Positions 55,060-56,027 of a stretch of DNA of 56,027 nucleotides are shown piece by piece. The notes under the pieces were generated by a model, which did no database searches, was not told where the DNA came from, and was given only the letters and a program-made list of their open reading frames with translations. The stretch is from a virus. Location of the stretch: positions 1 through 56,027 of IMG/VR virus record IMGVR_UViG_3300037258_000287; one strand, written 5' to 3'. Made by a program: the position numbers and the translations under genes. The first letter of the stretch is position 1; the number at the start of each line of letters is the position of its first letter.

Positions 55060-55514
55060 ACTATCCCGACGAGACGATCTACCAGGCGCTGTTCGACCTG
55101 CTCGACTCGACCCTACTTCAAGGCGCGAGGGCATGGCAGACCAGCTCCCGGAAGTGGCAGACCTGGGAGAACGCGAGCGTGCCGAATCAGCCGGCGCTTT
55201 TCATCCGCGAGGGCAACCAGCAGGCGGACCAGGATACGGCGTTTGGGTTGACGCGTTGGAAGCTCCGCGCTACGGCCTGGATCTACTGCCAGCATCCGAG
55301 CGATCAGGGCAGCATCCCGTCGACGCTCATCAACAATCTGCTCTCAGCAGTCAAATTGACGCTGAACCCGTACCCGAGCGACAGGCCGCAGACACTCGGG
55401 GGCCTCGTCGCCAACTGCTATATCGAAGGCCGAATTCTCGTCGACGAAGGCCTTGCGCCGATGGACACCCAATCCATCGTGGTCATTCCGATTTCCATTC
55501 TGACGGGCGACTGA
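55056..55514 (+). CDS. Tail terminator/completion protein
   Basis: 152 residues from GTG 55056. MNYPDETIYQALFDLLDSTL..., a beta part with GLTRWKLRATAWIYCQHPSD, and GRILVDEGLAPMDTQSIVVI near the end. Size, fold style and position right before the major tail gene are those of tail terminator proteins, which cap the tail tube and join it to the neck. Name based on gene order. Confidence 0.7.
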   Translation: MNYPDETIYQALFDLLDSTLLQGARAWQTSSRKWQTWENASVPNQPALFIREGNQQADQDTAFGLTRWKLRATAWIYCQHPSDQGSIPSTLINNLLSAVKLTLNPYPSDRPQTLGGLVANCYIEGRILVDEGLAPMDTQSIVVIPISILTGD

Positions 55515-55542
55515 CCCGCATTCACAAAAGGAGTTTTTTCTC

Positions 55543-56027
55543 ATGGCCGCACCCACCACCGGCGGAACGCCCTATATTCAATTCGGCAGCGCGCTGCTGT
55601 ACCTCAATCCGAACGGGGGAAACCTCGCGACGAACCCGACCCCGACCAAACCCTACACGATCCAGAATTTCGAGGTCGACCAGTCGGGAGACCTGAAGGA
55701 CCTGCGCGGGCAGAGCCAGTATCCCGACGACACGGCCCGCTCCGACATCAAGTCCAGCTTCAAATTCTCTATCGGACGCACGGATTACTTCCTCCTGAAC
55801 CAGAACGTGTGGGCGGACACCACTGTGTCAGGGGGCACCTCAATTTCTCCCAACGAGGCGCACACTGTGCCTGCGTCTTCGGTCTATACCGTCACGATCA
55901 CGCCTCCTGCTTCCGGCGTCTTTGTCGCTGACCTCGGGGTAACGTACGCGGGCCTCGGAGACCTCGAAAAGGTGAATAGCGTGACGGCCGCCGGGCAGTA
56001 TAGCGTCAACGCCTCAACCGGCGTCTA
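55543..56027 (+). CDS. Major tail protein, N-terminal part
   Basis: Begins MAAPTTGGTPYIQFGSALLY after AAAGGAG. It runs off the end of the window and continues at position 1, giving 265 residues in total. IQNFEVDQSGDLKDLRGQSQ and KSSFKFSIGRTDYFL are typical of tail tube subunits. See the entry for 1-440. Confidence 0.85.
   Translation, partial: MAAPTTGGTPYIQFGSALLYLNPNGGNLATNPTPTKPYTIQNFEVDQSGDLKDLRGQSQYPDDTARSDIKSSFKFSIGRTDYFLLNQNVWADTTVSGGTSISPNEAHTVPASSVYTVTITPPASGVFVADLGVTYAGLGDLEKVNSVTAAGQYSVNASTGV
55901..56027. repeat. Terminal redundancy, right copy
   Basis: Identical to positions 1-127; marks the circle join. Confidence 0.95.

Noticed and set aside
1-56027. CRISPR array, diversity-generating retroelement or insertion sequence
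   Set aside because: No regularly spaced repeats, reverse transcriptase or transposase were seen; the only recombinases are the serine and tyrosine enzymes described.

Overview
The window is one complete circular genome of a temperate, siphovirus-like phage, cut open inside its major tail protein gene. The last 127 bases repeat the first 127, so the unique circle is about 55,900 bp, and the tail-protein frame continues correctly across the join. The host is probably a member of the Acidobacteriota. This is an inference from high GC with many GTG/TTG starts, a secreted beta-propeller sequence of a kind common in that phylum, and several Sec/Tat-type signal peptides.

Layout. (1) 1-19.4 kb, late rightward genes: end of the major tail protein, a frameshifted tail assembly chaperone pair, tape measure, a DPPY methyltransferase, a distal-tail module laid out like the end of a gene transfer agent or siphovirus tail operon (DUF2163-like, NlpC/P60-like peptidase, large tail-tip protein, fibre, DUF2460-like plus LamG-like protein), a lysis group (two membrane proteins and a GH24 lysozyme), and secreted fibre-like proteins. 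One of these is separated from a beta-propeller only by an in-frame TAG. A D12-class adenine methyltransferase and one unknown gene sit on the minus strand inside the tail module. (2) 19.4-21.0 kb: three small leftward genes. (3) 21.0-27.9 kb: a rightward array of small accessory genes (zinc-ribbon, HTH, membrane and nuclease-like proteins) and a serine recombinase. A canonical hammerhead ribozyme lies in the leader of one gene. (4) 27.9-31.8 kb: an array of 20-bp dyads, a tyrosine integrase, an attP-like tRNA-Val 3' half and a replication-initiator candidate. (5) 31.8-37.0 kb: densely overlapping small early genes, including a J-domain protein. (6) 37.0-44.8 kb: a leftward XRE repressor facing a sigma-like gene, then HNH, LuxR-type HTH, second sigma-like and glycosyltransferase genes, plus a structured RNA leader. 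(7) 44.8-56.0 kb: terminase, a secreted protein, portal, a protease with a nested scaffold, terminator, major capsid protein, connectors, tail completion and major tail protein.

No DNA polymerase, helicase or primase was recognised, so replication probably relies on host enzymes recruited by the initiator-like protein at 30335-31786. The XRE repressor, two sigma-like proteins, two LuxR-type HTH proteins and the dispersed 20-bp dyad suggest layered control.

The most unusual elements are the hammerhead ribozyme (25183-25232), the TAG-separated fibre/propeller frame (16494-19373), a family of GGATCC-linked TCGCC/GGCGA hairpins, several of them inside genes, the 20-bp dyad present in five copies, duplicated gene-junction sequences that mark 245-280 bp cassettes, and the three-hairpin leader at 42367-42544.
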